A DNA stretch of 35,725 bases from Bacteroidota bacterium (GCA_013287095.1 JABDEJ010000007.1:1-35725), one strand, 5' to 3'; positions 7,559 through 17,839 are shown, counted from the first letter of the stretch. Program-made: numbers and translations. Notes: generated by a model not told the origin, from the sequence alone.

Positions 7559-8599
7559 TTATGAAGCCTGAAATTGTTTTAGTGCCTGTACGATACGTTC
7601 TATCATTTCATCGTTGATATCCAGATGGGTTACAAGTCTTACAGATTGATTTCCCATTGTACTGATACGAATACTTTGATTTTCAAGGTGTTTCTGGAAA
7701 TCTACTACGGAAACATGATCGTTCAATTTGAAAATAATGATGTTGGTATTTTGTGGGAATAATGTATCAATATAATCCAAGCGGGCCAAAGTTTGATGAA
7801 GTTGAGCCGCTCTTTTGTGATCATCTTTTAGTCTTGAAATATGGTGATCAAGCGTATAAATACCGGCTGCTGCCAGATAACCGGCTTGCCGCCATCCACC
7901 GCCCATCACTTTCCTGATGCGCCGTGCTTTTTTGATCATCGCTTTTGTACCTAGCAACAATGACCCCACAGGCGCGCCCAATCCTTTTGAAAGACAAACA
8001 GATATGGAGTCAAATAATGTACCGTATTCCATCGGGCTTTCACCGGTTTCTGTGAGAGCATTAAATATTCGTGCGCCATCAAGATGAAGGATTAATCCAT
8101 GATTATCTGTTACTTGTTTGATTTTCTTTATCTCATTGATATCATAATAGCTGCCCCCGCCCCGGTTTGCGGTATTTTCCAGTGCAACCAGTCTCGTGAT
8201 AGGATTATGAATATTATCCGGGTTGATATTTTCTTCAACCTGGCTGGCAGAAATCCTTCCAAGATTTCCTTCAATCAATCTTACAGAAGCCCCTGAATTA
8301 AATGCTATTCCACCTCCTTCATAAGCATAAACATGAGCCGTTTTATCGCAAATAACTTCGTCCCCGGGCTGCGTGTGCAATTTTATGGCGATCTGGTTGG
8401 TCATGGTACCCGAAGTACAAAACAACGCTGCTTCTTTTCCAAACATAGAGGCGCCCTTTTCTTCCAAAAGATTTATGGTAGGGTCATCTTCAAATACATC
8501 ATCGCCGACTTTGGCGCTGAACATGGCTTCAAGCATGGCCGGGGTTGGGCGGGTAACAGTATCAGAACGAAAATCAGCTATGGTTAATGTAGAAGACAT
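7559..8599 (-). CDS. ltaE: Low-specificity L-threonine aldolase
   Basis: PLP enzyme that cleaves L-threonine or L-allo-threonine to glycine and acetaldehyde in the cytosol. I start it at ATG 8599 (MSSTLTIADFRSDTVTRPT), which matches the family opening FRSDTVTRPT; a longer frame from 8689 would add a hydrophobic leader that runs through the promoter. Family landmarks are GDDVFEDDPT, the FCTSGTMTNQ cofactor loop, HLDGARIFNA, the PLP-binding lysine in VCLSKGLGAPVGS, and RKVMGGGWRQAGYLAAA. The length of 346 residues is standard. A promoter-like pair lies at 8614-8648. It leads an apparent two-gene unit with the 134-residue unknown. Threonine dehydrogenase, another threonine catabolic enzyme, lies 5 kb away in a separate operon. 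Confidence 0.94.
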   Translation of the reverse strand: MSSTLTIADFRSDTVTRPTPAMLEAMFSAKVGDDVFEDDPTINLLEEKGASMFGKEAALFCTSGTMTNQIAIKLHTQPGDEVICDKTAHVYAYEGGGIAFNSGASVRLIEGNLGRISASQVEENINPDNIHNPITRLVALENTANRGGGSYYDINEIKKIKQVTDNHGLILHLDGARIFNALTETGESPMEYGTLFDSISVCLSKGLGAPVGSLLLGTKAMIKKARRIRKVMGGGWRQAGYLAAAGIYTLDHHISRLKDDHKRAAQLHQTLARLDYIDTLFPQNTNIIIFKLNDHVSVVDFQKHLENQSIRISTMGNQSVRLVTHLDINDEMIERIVQALKQFQAS

Positions 8600-8613
8600 A
8601 GGCTTTTTTGGAG

Positions 8614-8648
8614 CAAAATTAATGGTTATTGATGCACAGAAAACCAAA
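8614..8648 (-). promoter_or_regulatory. Probable Bacteroidota promoter of ltaE
   Basis: On the minus strand, TTTG (8645-8648) and TAATTTTG (8614-8621), an exact TAnnTTTG match, are separated by 23 bases, the long end of the usual range. Transcription would start about 10 bases before the ATG at 8599. Confidence 0.5.
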
Positions 8649-8763
8649 AACAGGATTATCTGTTGTTTGCTGGTAATGCTTTTTAACAAAAACCAAACCG
8701 TAATGAACTGTTATGATTTTTTTTTAATTTGCAACCTCAAACAAAACTTTAAGCTGTAATTAT

Positions 8764-9324
8764 ATGATAAACTTAGCAACAACTCTCGCCGCGGCAACCA
8801 TTGCACTGAGCAGCATGTTTTTGCCTTCAAATCATTCATCTTCCTTAAATGCAATTAAAAAAGGGGGCGATATTGCGACATTGACCATAACCAGTCCGGC
8901 ATTTCAACCAAATACCATGATACCTGAAAAATATACCTGTAAAGGCGCCAATATCAATCCGCCCATTCACATAGAGGGTATACCCGAAGGAACAAAATCA
9001 ATGGCGCTTATACTTAATGACCCTGATGCCCCTCTGGCAGGTGGTTTTAACCATTGGGTGATGTGGAATATTGACCAAACCATGCCTGATATTCCTGAAG
9101 GATATCACGGTGCTGTACAAGGGTTCAATTCACAGAAAAAGAAAGGTTATCTGGGCCCATGTCCTCCGCAGGGAACCCATCATTATCATATAAAAGTATA
9201 TTGCCTTAAAACCCTCCTCAACATTCCTCCTGACAGCTATGCTGACAAACTTGAATCAGCTGTAAAAGGCAAAATTCTTGCGCAAGGAGAGCTTGTTGGG
9301 CTGTATTCGAAGATGGCGAAATAG
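8764..9324 (+). CDS. YbhB/YbcL-type phosphatidylethanolamine-binding (Raf kinase inhibitor-like) protein
   Basis: 186 residues. An N-terminal hydrophobic stretch (INLATTLAAATIALSSMFL) looks like a signal peptide, so the protein is probably periplasmic or secreted. The PEBP core follows: FQPNTMIPEKYTCKGANINPP, then the ligand-site segment ALILNDPDAPLAGGFNHWVMWNI, and GPCPPQGTHHYHIKVYCL, where DPDAP and GTHHYH are the family hallmarks. Length and order fit bacterial YbhB homologues, whose physiological ligand is not known. It is divergent from ltaE and apparently a single gene. Upstream there is only an imperfect -7 element in a T-rich stretch (about 8724-8740). Confidence 0.9.
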   Translation: MINLATTLAAATIALSSMFLPSNHSSSLNAIKKGGDIATLTITSPAFQPNTMIPEKYTCKGANINPPIHIEGIPEGTKSMALILNDPDAPLAGGFNHWVMWNIDQTMPDIPEGYHGAVQGFNSQKKKGYLGPCPPQGTHHYHIKVYCLKTLLNIPPDSYADKLESAVKGKILAQGELVGLYSKMAK

Positions 9325-9380
9325 GGATAGTTGTTAATGCTCTGACAGACTGTAAATTGGGCATATAAATATAATTATGA

Positions 9381-11420
9381 TTATACGGTTACACTATCCT
9401 TCATTCGTTCTACAAAATACATATTAAGCTTCCCTATATTTTTGGCATCAACCAGTCCGCGGAAAAGGAAGTTGAATTTGGTTTGTACATCTTTCCAGGT
9501 TTGTTCGGATATATTGATCTTTCCCGGTTCTGAATTCTGTTCCATCCTTGCGGCGATGTTTACAGTGTCGCCCCAGATATCGTATGCGAATTTTTTGTTG
9601 CCAACCACTCCTGCTACTACAGGTCCTGTATGAATGCCGATCCTGACCTCAAAAAAAGGTTCTCCCGAAAGGCTGCGTTCATTCTTTACAGAGCATACAA
9701 ATTCCTGCATTTCAATAGCAGCCATTACCGCCTTTTCAGTGCTGTTTTCTACGCTCACGGGCAGTCCGGATACGCATAGATAGGCATCTCCGATAGTTTT
9801 TATTTTCTCGATGCCATATTTGGTTACAATATCATCAAATGTCTTAAAATAGTGGTCTATTTCCTGTACCAAAACTTCCGGGGACAGTTGTTCGGCTATT
9901 TTAGAAAAGTCTTTGATGTCGGCAAATAAAACGGATACTTTATCATAACTTTTGGCAGTGGCTTTTCCATATTTCATCAGTTCGCTCGCAGTTTCAGCAG
10001 GGAGAATATTTAGCAGAAGAGACTCTGATCTTTGTTTTTCTTCCTCAAGTTCTTCTGTCCGCTCTTTCACTTTATTCTCAAGTATCTCATTTTGCTCCTC
10101 TATAAGCCTTGCATTTTCACGCGCCATAAGTAGCTGGTTTCTTTGGGCTTCTTCTTTTTCCTTACGTATCAGGTTGAGCCTGGATGATAGAACAAAGGTG
10201 AACATCGTAAATTGGAAAGCGGTACCAATTTGAAATGCATTTGAAGTGAATAAAGTTGGTTTCAGCCCTTCTATTTTTGCCACATAAAACATAATTGATA
10301 TTGGAAACAGGGCGAGATATGAAATGAGAATTATTTTGGAATAAGGCACCATTCTTTTTATAGCAATAGCAATGCCGACGATGTTAAACACGACCTCCAG
10401 GGATGAGAATACGTTTATGACTAAAGTAAGAAACTGTTTATATCCGAAAACTCCCTGAACTAAATATAAAATGGTGGTAATGACCACAAATATAAATTGC
10501 GCGTTAAATAATTTTGGAAGATAATGCTTGAGCCTGAGAACGATCAAAGGATACATCATCCCCAATATATTGAAAAGCGGAATAAAGGCGTAAAACAAAA
10601 TCTTTAGATTGAGGGCAGGATGTCCCGGCATAAAAATATCTGTCAGAATATTCGTTCTGGATAGCCAGAAAACAGCGTAAATAAAAACGGTGATAACAAG
10701 GACCGGATGCGTTTTATCGTGAAAAGCATAAAAGACAAAAACGTTATACAGAATAAGTATGATTATGGCACCCAAATAAATTCCTTGCAACCAGAATTCA
10801 TCCCGGTGGCCCCCGTTAAAACCATCCCGGCTTTCAATGAAAAACGCCATTTTAGGCGTAATGTCCATCCACTTTCCTTTGTGGTACCGTAAGTATAAAA
10901 CCTGGCCGCCTTTATTTATATGGATTGGAAAGACGGTGGCTGCTATATTTAATTCTCTTTTATCAAGCGGAATATTGTATCCTGACAAGGAAGGAGGGCC
11001 ATATAGTCCTTGTGCATCAGGGTTGTAGAACCCCACTGTATCCATTGACCAATCTCCGGTTGGATGTACTACAAAATCCCAATTCTCATTTTTTTCGTCT
11101 TCAGTTTTAATTTTCAAGCGAGCCCAAAAATATCCGGCCTGGTTCTGGAAAGGTTTGCGTTTTTTCAGAACTGAGGTAAATTCAGTATCGTAGTTGCCTG
11201 ACAATATTTGGTTTAATGTAATTTTTCCGGAAGGGTCTTCCAGGTATTGCATTGCTTCTGAAATATCATAGAAGTCAGATTTTTCTTTGGATATCTGGAT
11301 TATAGGTACGTTTTTCGGAGTGGGCTGAATATTGGCATAAATACAGCATGGACGTAAAATAAAGGCAAAAAAACCCCACAATAAATATTTAGGATTTATA
11401 TATTTATAGAGGGTTGCCAT
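9381..11420 (-). CDS. Membrane adenylate cyclase with 7TM-DISM sensor
   Basis: 679 residues. A signal peptide (about 1-30) is followed by an extracytoplasmic DISM-type beta domain (about 45-195), seven membrane helices (about 208-415), a coiled coil (about 418-470) and a class III nucleotidyl cyclase domain (about 490-670). All key residues are present: metal ligands D501 (FADIKDFS) and D545 (KTIGDAY), adenine-selecting K541 and D614 (AYDIWGD), and transition-state N621 and R625 (NIAARM). This predicts real ATP-cyclising activity rather than a guanylate or dead domain. The extracytoplasmic domain probably binds a small ligand that controls cAMP synthesis. It follows the methyltransferase gene by 3 bases and is surely co-transcribed with it. 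No cAMP receptor gene is visible nearby. Confidence 0.93.
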   Translation of the reverse strand: MATLYKYINPKYLLWGFFAFILRPCCIYANIQPTPKNVPIIQISKEKSDFYDISEAMQYLEDPSGKITLNQILSGNYDTEFTSVLKKRKPFQNQAGYFWARLKIKTEDEKNENWDFVVHPTGDWSMDTVGFYNPDAQGLYGPPSLSGYNIPLDKRELNIAATVFPIHINKGGQVLYLRYHKGKWMDITPKMAFFIESRDGFNGGHRDEFWLQGIYLGAIIILILYNVFVFYAFHDKTHPVLVITVFIYAVFWLSRTNILTDIFMPGHPALNLKILFYAFIPLFNILGMMYPLIVLRLKHYLPKLFNAQFIFVVITTILYLVQGVFGYKQFLTLVINVFSSLEVVFNIVGIAIAIKRMVPYSKIILISYLALFPISIMFYVAKIEGLKPTLFTSNAFQIGTAFQFTMFTFVLSSRLNLIRKEKEEAQRNQLLMARENARLIEEQNEILENKVKERTEELEEEKQRSESLLLNILPAETASELMKYGKATAKSYDKVSVLFADIKDFSKIAEQLSPEVLVQEIDHYFKTFDDIVTKYGIEKIKTIGDAYLCVSGLPVSVENSTEKAVMAAIEMQEFVCSVKNERSLSGEPFFEVRIGIHTGPVVAGVVGNKKFAYDIWGDTVNIAARMEQNSEPGKINISEQTWKDVQTKFNFLFRGLVDAKNIGKLNMYFVERMKDSVTV

Positions 11421-11423
11421 TAT

Positions 11424-12224
11424 TTAGTTTTTCTGAAGAGTCCATTGATAATATACAAGCTCTCCGGAACGCAGGCCGCTGTCGATAGCTGAACCTTTGG
11501 CTCCACCCAATTCGATAATTGCGGGCGCGATCCATTTTGGCAACAACTGTTTGATTCTAAGCCTCTTTTGTTCGTCCTCCTCTTCAATGGCCGATATGAC
11601 ATTGGCGGTAATGTCTTTTTGCTTGATCATCCGCAGTCCTGAACCTTCAAGGTGGTTTATTAATAACTGCATACCCTCCGGGCCGCGAATATCTGTACAG
11701 GCAAAATAACCGCCCGGTTTTAAAACCCTGTGTACTTCAGATAAGAACCTGGGAACCGAACCATAAGCATGGCAAGATTCGACATTTACAACTGCATCAA
11801 ATGATTCATTTTCGAAAGGCATTTTCTCGGCATTGCCCCTCACGTATTTCAAATCAGGTACCAGATGCGTCTTGTTTGAGAAAGAAACGGCATTTTTCGC
11901 AAGATCCATCCCGGTCATGGTGGCCGGACGCAAATACCTCTTCAGATAAGAAGACCCACCGCCTCTGCCGCTACCCACTTCCAGAACGTCCTTGTCGGTT
12001 ATGTCTATTTCAGATACAGTATGATGATATAATTGAAGAGAATAACGGTTGATTTCATCCTGCTCTTCAAGCCGGATCTTTTCTGCTTCACATGCATAGC
12101 CATAGTTCATGCAAACCCAGGAGTCGTACGGAAATAGCCAGGCAAGTGATTCATAAATTGGCTTCCATACAAGCCTTCTGAAAAAGGCATATTCTGTCAG
12201 GTTTAAAAACAGGTTTGCAATCAT
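11424..12224 (-). CDS. Class I SAM-dependent methyltransferase, phthiotriol-dimycocerosate methyltransferase-like
   Basis: 266 residues, with AdoMet motif I at VLEVGSGRGGGSSYL (about 80-94), a second acidic strand at TGMDLAKNAV, and VRGNAEKMPFENESFDAVVNVESCHAYGS and VHRVLKPGGYF further on. The pre-motif segment (WVCMNYGYACEAEKIRLEEQDEINRYSLQLYH) and the core order resemble mycobacterial Rv2952, which O-methylates phthiotriol lipids, so a lipid or polyketide hydroxyl is a plausible substrate. The true substrate is unknown. It heads the operon with the membrane adenylate cyclase. The ATG at 12224 is the first in-frame start, and an imperfect inverted repeat lies just upstream. Confidence 0.85.
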   Translation of the reverse strand: MIANLFLNLTEYAFFRRLVWKPIYESLAWLFPYDSWVCMNYGYACEAEKIRLEEQDEINRYSLQLYHHTVSEIDITDKDVLEVGSGRGGGSSYLKRYLRPATMTGMDLAKNAVSFSNKTHLVPDLKYVRGNAEKMPFENESFDAVVNVESCHAYGSVPRFLSEVHRVLKPGGYFACTDIRGPEGMQLLINHLEGSGLRMIKQKDITANVISAIEEEDEQKRLRIKQLLPKWIAPAIIELGGAKGSAIDSGLRSGELVYYQWTLQKN

Positions 12225-12238
12225 TTATTTTAATAGTT

Positions 12239-12303
12239 TTTGTCCCCATGTCATGTAGCCGCCCCCTCAACACCCTCAAAATATGCGGGCTACAAAGGAC
12301 AAA
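12239..12303. repeat. Imperfect inverted repeat in divergent intergenic region
   Basis: TTTGTCC (12239-12245) pairs with GGACAAA (12297-12303), and TGTAGCC (12254-12260) pairs with GGCTACA (12288-12294), around an AC-rich centre. It lies upstream of the methyltransferase start and about 160 bases before the transporter start. It could be a regulatory site or an old palindromic element. The rest of this 238-base gap shows nothing I can name. Confidence 0.5.
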
Positions 12304-12462
12304 TATACCAATCAACACTTTATGTGCAACTAAAACAGCAAATTATTAGCATTCCGACCTGTATGTTTCACTCTAAAACATCAGGTTGGCATCAGAATTA
12401 CCTTCCTTTGCATAATCAAATTAATGGCTTGGATCAGGTTATAGTACTAAAAACCATGGATT

Positions 12463-14109
12463 GTGCAAAATTCAAAAATATTCGTTCCCAAAATATTTAC
12501 AACTTTAAAGAACTATACCAGGAAGCAATTTTTTGCTGATGCAATAGCAGGAGTTGTAGTAGGGATTGTGGCTTTGCCACTTGCCATTGCTTTCGGGATT
12601 GCTTCAGGTGTAAGTCCGGAAAAAGGACTGATAACCGCTATCATCGGAGGTTTTATAATATCGGCATTAGGGGGTAGTAAGGTTCAGATCGGAGGTCCGA
12701 CCGGAGCATTCATTGTCATCGTTTATGGTATTGTACAAACCTATGGTATTGTTGGGTTGACTATTGCCACACTCATGGCAGGAGTTATCCTCATAATTAT
12801 GGGTTTTGCCAGGCTGGGCGTGATCATAAAGTATATTCCGCACCCGCTGATCGTAGGATTCACATCCGGTATCGCACTGATTATTTTTTCATCAGAAATA
12901 AAGGATTTTTTTGGATTGAAGATGGAAGCTGTGCCGCCGGATTTCCTTCAAAAATGGCTTGCCTATTTCAACCATTTCAATGTGGTAAATATTTCCGCTT
13001 TGCTTATTGGTCTGGCAACTGTTCTTATTATCGTTTTCTTGTCAAAGGTTACACACAGGATACCAGGGGCATTGGTAGCGATTTTGATTTGTACAACAGC
13101 AGTTGTGGTTTTTCACCTACCAGTTGAAACGATTGGTTCCCGGTTTGGCGCCATCCAGGGCGGAATTCCCAAACCTGTTGTAGATCATATTGATCTTACT
13201 GCCATTCAACATCTGGTGCATCCAGCCTTTACAATTGCACTCCTTGGCGCTATAGAATCGCTCCTGAGCGCCGTTGTGGCAGATGGGATGATAGGAGGCA
13301 ATAACAGGTCAAACATGGAGCTGGTGGCCCAGGGAGTGGCAAATATCTTTTCATCAGTTTTTGGCGGAATACCCGTAACGGGTGCCATTGCGCGAACCGC
13401 TACCAATGTAAAAAACGGAGGAAGAACACCGGTAGCAGGTATTATCCATGCAATAACCTTGTTATTAATAATGTTATTTGCAGGACAATGGGCTAAACTT
13501 ATCCCAATGGCATGCCTTGCAGGGATATTGATTGTGGTTGCTTATAATATGAGCGAATGGCGTTCTTTTGTCGGACTGGCGAATGGGCCGAGAGCCGATG
13601 CCCTGGTACTATTGGTAACTTTTGTTTTGACTGTTTTGGTTGATTTAACAGTAGCCATTGAAATCGGGTTGGTACTTGCGGCATTTTTATTTATCAGCAG
13701 AATGGCCAAAGTATCAAAAGTTGACCTTGTAACCCGGGAAACCTCTGAAGAGGAAGATGATAACGACCCCAAAGCAATTAAAAACTATCATATTCCAAAA
13801 GGAGTGGAAGTATTTGAAATAAAAGGCCCTTTCTTTTTTGGAGCAGCTTATAAATTCAAAGAGGCCATTGCGGTTATGGAAAATCCGCCAAAAGAGATCA
13901 TTATACGTATGAGGTTTGTCCCGATAATTGATGCCACAGCTCTACACGCGCTGGAGACGGTGTATAGAGAAACAAAAAAACAAAACATAAGGTTTGTACT
14001 ATCAGAAATTCAGCCTGACGTGATGCAGGAGATAGAGAAATTCGGCTTATTAGACCATATCGGGAAACAAAATGTTTATTCGAGCGTTGAAGATGCACTG
14101 AATAGTTAG
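12463..14109 (+). CDS. SulP family anion transporter with STAS domain
   Basis: 548-residue inner-membrane transporter with 10 or more helices, then a cytoplasmic STAS domain (about 440-548). The opening [31 protein letters not shown] is the SulP signature region, followed by [15 protein letters not shown]. The STAS part includes [18 protein letters not shown]. Substrates of such proteins are sulfate, bicarbonate or other anions; sequence alone does not decide. The frame starts at GTG 12463, since a TAA lies only 15 bases upstream in the same frame and no ATG occurs before the conserved region; the nearby ATG at 12456 is out of frame. It is convergent with the sensor kinase, with 16 bases between stops, and divergent from the cyclase operon. 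Confidence 0.93.
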   Translation: MQNSKIFVPKIFTTLKNYTRKQFFADAIAGVVVGIVALPLAIAFGIASGVSPEKGLITAIIGGFIISALGGSKVQIGGPTGAFIVIVYGIVQTYGIVGLTIATLMAGVILIIMGFARLGVIIKYIPHPLIVGFTSGIALIIFSSEIKDFFGLKMEAVPPDFLQKWLAYFNHFNVVNISALLIGLATVLIIVFLSKVTHRIPGALVAILICTTAVVVFHLPVETIGSRFGAIQGGIPKPVVDHIDLTAIQHLVHPAFTIALLGAIESLLSAVVADGMIGGNNRSNMELVAQGVANIFSSVFGGIPVTGAIARTATNVKNGGRTPVAGIIHAITLLLIMLFAGQWAKLIPMACLAGILIVVAYNMSEWRSFVGLANGPRADALVLLVTFVLTVLVDLTVAIEIGLVLAAFLFISRMAKVSKVDLVTRETSEEEDDNDPKAIKNYHIPKGVEVFEIKGPFFFGAAYKFKEAIAVMENPPKEIIIRMRFVPIIDATALHALETVYRETKKQNIRFVLSEIQPDVMQEIEKFGLLDHIGKQNVYSSVEDALNS

Positions 14110-14125
14110 GTATGGTTTATCCTGA

Positions 14126-17100
14126 TTATTCAACTGCAGTACTTGTGTTTTGCCGGGCATAAACTGGCAAAGTCACTTTAAATGCGGAACCCTTGTCCAC
14201 TGTACTTGTAAAGCCAATGCTGCCACCAGCCTGTTCTATAATGGCTTTAACGATAGCCAATCCCAGGCCCGTACCCGATGATTTGGTACTGAAGTTTGGT
14301 ACAAATATTTTTTTGCGGAGATGTTCCGGAATTCCTGTTCCGTTATCTTCAACGGTAATAATTACTTCACTTCCAATCAACTGGCTTCTAATTATAATAA
14401 TGCCTCTTCTTGTTTCCGGTATGGCCTGGACTGCGTTGTTTAGCAGGTTTGTAAATACACGTGTCAGCTTATGTGAATCGGCAAAAACCTTTACTTCAGC
14501 ACTTGTTTCAAGATCAAGTCTTAAACTCAGCGAAGCATTGTGGCTGAATAAGTCAGACATCTGTTGCAATAATGTGTTAACGCCAACAGGTACAGGATTG
14601 CCGATTTTTGCAGAATCATTAAAATCTGTGGCTATGGCGGAAAGTGTGTCAATTTGAGTGATTATGAGATGAGTAACTTTCTTAAAAAGTGTATCATAAT
14701 CGGGTGATTTATCCCTGTAGGCATTCTGGAGTTGTTGAATGCCAAGTTTCATTGGGGTTAAGGGATTCTTTATTTCGTGTGCAACATGTTGTGCCAGTTC
14801 TCTTAATGCGTCCTCACGTTCTGATTGGGCAAGGCGGTCAACACTTTCTTTTAGCGCGACGATCATGGTGTTATACTCATTTACCAATTTACCGATTTCG
14901 TCATTGGTGTTCCAGGCGATAAATTCATTTGTACCACTTAGGCTCGTGTTTTTTAAGTGGTTGCGGATGATGTTTAAAGGTGCTGTAAGCGCGCGTGTCA
15001 TAAAAATACCCAATACAACAAGGATCAGGAATAGCAAAAAGTACAGGTTGATAAGGGCAACCACAAATGACGATATTCTATCCTTAAGCTCCTGTTCTCT
15101 GGAAAAATAGGGAAGGTTCAGGTACCCGATAACCTGTCCGTTCAGGTTACGTATTGGAATATAGCACGACAAGAATTTGAGCGTTCCTATTCTTTCTTCC
15201 TGTATTACCTGTGAAGTAAGTTCTGATGTAAATTTAAGGTACGCCTGAGCATCAATCGCAGGTGCAAGAATGCCTTTATCAAAAATGGCGTTCTCGGTTG
15301 AATTCACAAGATTTCCTTTAACATCAAAAATATTAATATCTGCCTGGTAATTGTCTGATAATGTTTTTACCATCGATCGCAGATCAGGACTGCCCAGCTC
15401 GGGTTGTTTTTCATTTTGCTGAAGGTCGTTGCTTATTTTTGTTGCGATCAACCTGGTTTTTTTCCTGAGGCTATCAAGTTCATCTTTATTGTATTGAACC
15501 ATGATATAACTCACCGTAACGATACCGATAAATATCATTGAAAGTGTCATTCCGGAAATTACGGTAATAAGGATTTTGTTTCTAAAGGATAGATTTTGAA
15601 CGCCGTATGCTTTTTTGAAAGAATAATGCTTTCGACCGATAATTATTTTGATAATCCGATAATTGTAGCCTATATAATACCATATTGTATAGGCAATTAC
15701 CATTAAAAAGAATATAAATGCAAAAGATGATAGATAATAAATCCATCCCTGAGATTTGGCGCTTACGACAACCATAAGATCCGGGTGCGGCTGGTATGCA
15801 AGATGATCAAAGCCATTTTGGGAAAAGCTCGCAAAATTGTTGCTGTCCAGTTGAATTTTATAATTTAAAACCCCGGGGTACGCATATTCGCCTTTTTGAT
15901 TGAGAAGCATCCCGTCTCCATATACGGCATAAGAGTACTTGTCTTTTTCGAGCTCGTTGTATTTTCTTAGGTTCTCTGAAACAAGAAGTTCTGGATAAAT
16001 GCTTGCTTCGTAAAAGGGTTTTTGCTGCATTTTAATTAATAATATCCCGATCGTAATTCCATTTGCATTTATGGGGATTTCTGAAACATAAGTGGGAAGC
16101 CCGGTATGCAAGTGCAGAAAAAACAAACGATCGGAACCTGCCTGGGAGCCTTCTTTACTCAGAAGCATTGTATAAAAAGAAAGAGGCTTTGACAGGGCAT
16201 TTTTATATGGAAGCCCAAGAGGTGTAAATGTATTGATTTCAACATCGTATTTGCTCAGGTATCCCGAGAGGTAAAATTGCTGGATACGGTTTTGCAATAC
16301 GGGCTCCGAAATGATGGGAAGGCTGAAATAATTTTTTAGATAATTGTCCTGTTGTATACCATCGTAAACGCTTGTAAATAAGTATTCTGTAACAGGATCC
16401 CTCTCGGTTATAATATGGCTGGCATAATCTTGCCGGTCATCGTTTTCATTTTGCTGGTTATACTTGCTTAATATAATACTAAGAAACAAACCGGAAAGTG
16501 TAATACATGACAAAACAAATGCAATCCTATTGGTTTTGAAAATTCTGAATCTATAATAATATAACAACAGGCAACCAGCGTTAAAGCCGAATGCTACATA
16601 GTAGGAACCTGTTGTAAAATACAGTATAATACCTGCTGATACAAGTCCCAGGAAAGAAAAAAGAAAGAAATTTCCGGGTCTGATACTTTCCTTAAAAATG
16701 ATCCTTGCAAAATAATCCAGAAATCCAAAATAGGTGGCGGTAAGAATGAGAATGATAACAATACCGGTAAGACTGTAAAAGTCAAGGCTGAAAATGTTTC
16801 CAAAATCGAAGGAAATAACGGAATCCAAAATCAGGCTGCTGATCAGGTTTACAATGGCTGTGCTTAAAACAAATGACGCACATGCAAAGGCAAATAATAA
16901 TAGCTTTGATGACAGAGGTGATATATAGGGTTTGAACCTGAGTTTTCTCAGATATAAAATAGCAAATGCTACTATGAAACTAAAAAAGAGGAGATCGCCA
17001 AGGGAAGAGAAAAATGACGAACTACCATAATAGTGAGGACTGAATAAGGGCAACCTGTACAGGCTGTCAGGTAATCTAACCACTTTCCAAAGAACCAGGA

Positions 17101-17839
17101 ACAGGGCATTCAGGGTAAGAAAAAGGACTGTCGCCCAAAGTCTCTCATGTCTTTTTACAAGCTCGGAAATTATGGTTCCAAGGCAGACAAAAAACAGAAT
17201 GAGGCCGGTTATGTAAAGCATTATAATCCAGTATAATGGATCGATAATAGTTTTGGGAAGAAGACTAAACAGGTAACGGTTTTCTGAATCGTAAATAGGA
17301 TAGCCTTGTGCCTGATTTTTAGAAAGGTTGAAATCATCATTGTTTTTCAATAACGCGATGCGGTTTTTCAGGTATTGATTTTCAATGGCATATTTATATT
17401 GCACAGGAATAAGGGCAATATAAACCAATCCGTTAGCCGCTATATTGCTTTGAAAATAATAGCCATTAGCGAGGTGTTGCAATTCACTGTCTGCTGGAGA
17501 AATTAGTACCGTTTCAGGCAATACCGAATTAGAGGCATAAAAAAAGTATCTGCCATCTAACCTTTTGATGTATAATAAAATATGATTTTTACTGCTTTCG
17601 TCATATAGCTTGTTGAACGCCTTTGGAAGTTCATTGGGCGGTATTTTTGCTACAGATATAAGGTAGTTCTCAGCTTCTTTTTGTTTTTCAACTAAAAGGT
17701 GTTGAACACTTTTTGACTGTCCTTCGGTATAATTCTTATAAAAATAAGGGTATAGCTGTGTATCTGACAATAGAGAAGCCAGGATACACAATACACCGAT
17801 TGCGCCGCATATATATTGCCAGTTTTTTAATCTGAACAT
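14126..17839 (-). CDS. Very large NtrY-like membrane sensor histidine kinase
   Basis: 1237 residues from the ATG at 17839 (MFRLKNWQYICGAIGVLCILASLL). It has an N-terminal anchor, a first extracytoplasmic domain (about 35-185), a block of about nine membrane helices (about 190-470), a second sensor region (about 480-700), another membrane pair around a third extracytoplasmic part (about 770-930), a HAMP domain (about 930-985) and the kinase. The phospho-acceptor is in VAHEIKNPLTPMKL (H about 1021). The ATPase boxes are NLLNNAVQA (N about 1135), VEDNGTGIPE and GTGLGLAIVKA. HEIKNPLTPMKL is the NtrY-type H-box. No response regulator gene is adjacent, so the partner must lie elsewhere. A TATATTTG -7-like element (17875-17882) is upstream. 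The signal sensed is unknown; the preceding gene is a cell-wall hydrolase. Confidence 0.9.
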   Translation of the reverse strand: MFRLKNWQYICGAIGVLCILASLLSDTQLYPYFYKNYTEGQSKSVQHLLVEKQKEAENYLISVAKIPPNELPKAFNKLYDESSKNHILLYIKRLDGRYFFYASNSVLPETVLISPADSELQHLANGYYFQSNIAANGLVYIALIPVQYKYAIENQYLKNRIALLKNNDDFNLSKNQAQGYPIYDSENRYLFSLLPKTIIDPLYWIIMLYITGLILFFVCLGTIISELVKRHERLWATVLFLTLNALFLVLWKVVRLPDSLYRLPLFSPHYYGSSSFFSSLGDLLFFSFIVAFAILYLRKLRFKPYISPLSSKLLLFAFACASFVLSTAIVNLISSLILDSVISFDFGNIFSLDFYSLTGIVIILILTATYFGFLDYFARIIFKESIRPGNFFLFSFLGLVSAGIILYFTTGSYYVAFGFNAGCLLLYYYRFRIFKTNRIAFVLSCITLSGLFLSIILSKYNQQNENDDRQDYASHIITERDPVTEYLFTSVYDGIQQDNYLKNYFSLPIISEPVLQNRIQQFYLSGYLSKYDVEINTFTPLGLPYKNALSKPLSFYTMLLSKEGSQAGSDRLFFLHLHTGLPTYVSEIPINANGITIGILLIKMQQKPFYEASIYPELLVSENLRKYNELEKDKYSYAVYGDGMLLNQKGEYAYPGVLNYKIQLDSNNFASFSQNGFDHLAYQPHPDLMVVVSAKSQGWIYYLSSFAFIFFLMVIAYTIWYYIGYNYRIIKIIIGRKHYSFKKAYGVQNLSFRNKILITVISGMTLSMIFIGIVTVSYIMVQYNKDELDSLRKKTRLIATKISNDLQQNEKQPELGSPDLRSMVKTLSDNYQADINIFDVKGNLVNSTENAIFDKGILAPAIDAQAYLKFTSELTSQVIQEERIGTLKFLSCYIPIRNLNGQVIGYLNLPYFSREQELKDRISSFVVALINLYFLLFLILVVLGIFMTRALTAPLNIIRNHLKNTSLSGTNEFIAWNTNDEIGKLVNEYNTMIVALKESVDRLAQSEREDALRELAQHVAHEIKNPLTPMKLGIQQLQNAYRDKSPDYDTLFKKVTHLIITQIDTLSAIATDFNDSAKIGNPVPVGVNTLLQQMSDLFSHNASLSLRLDLETSAEVKVFADSHKLTRVFTNLLNNAVQAIPETRRGIIIIRSQLIGSEVIITVEDNGTGIPEHLRKKIFVPNFSTKSSGTGLGLAIVKAIIEQAGGSIGFTSTVDKGSAFKVTLPVYARQNTSTAVE

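Noticed and set aside
1816..8599. A threonine-catabolism cluster (tdh and ltaE)
   Set aside because: The two genes are 5 kb apart in different operons, separated by a restriction enzyme and unknown genes; the proximity is probably coincidence.
9381..14109. Bicarbonate-sensing system made of SulP transporter and adenylate cyclase
   Set aside because: The transporter substrate is undetermined, the genes are on opposite strands 1 kb apart with no shared regulatory site shown, and bicarbonate-responsive residues cannot be established by eye.
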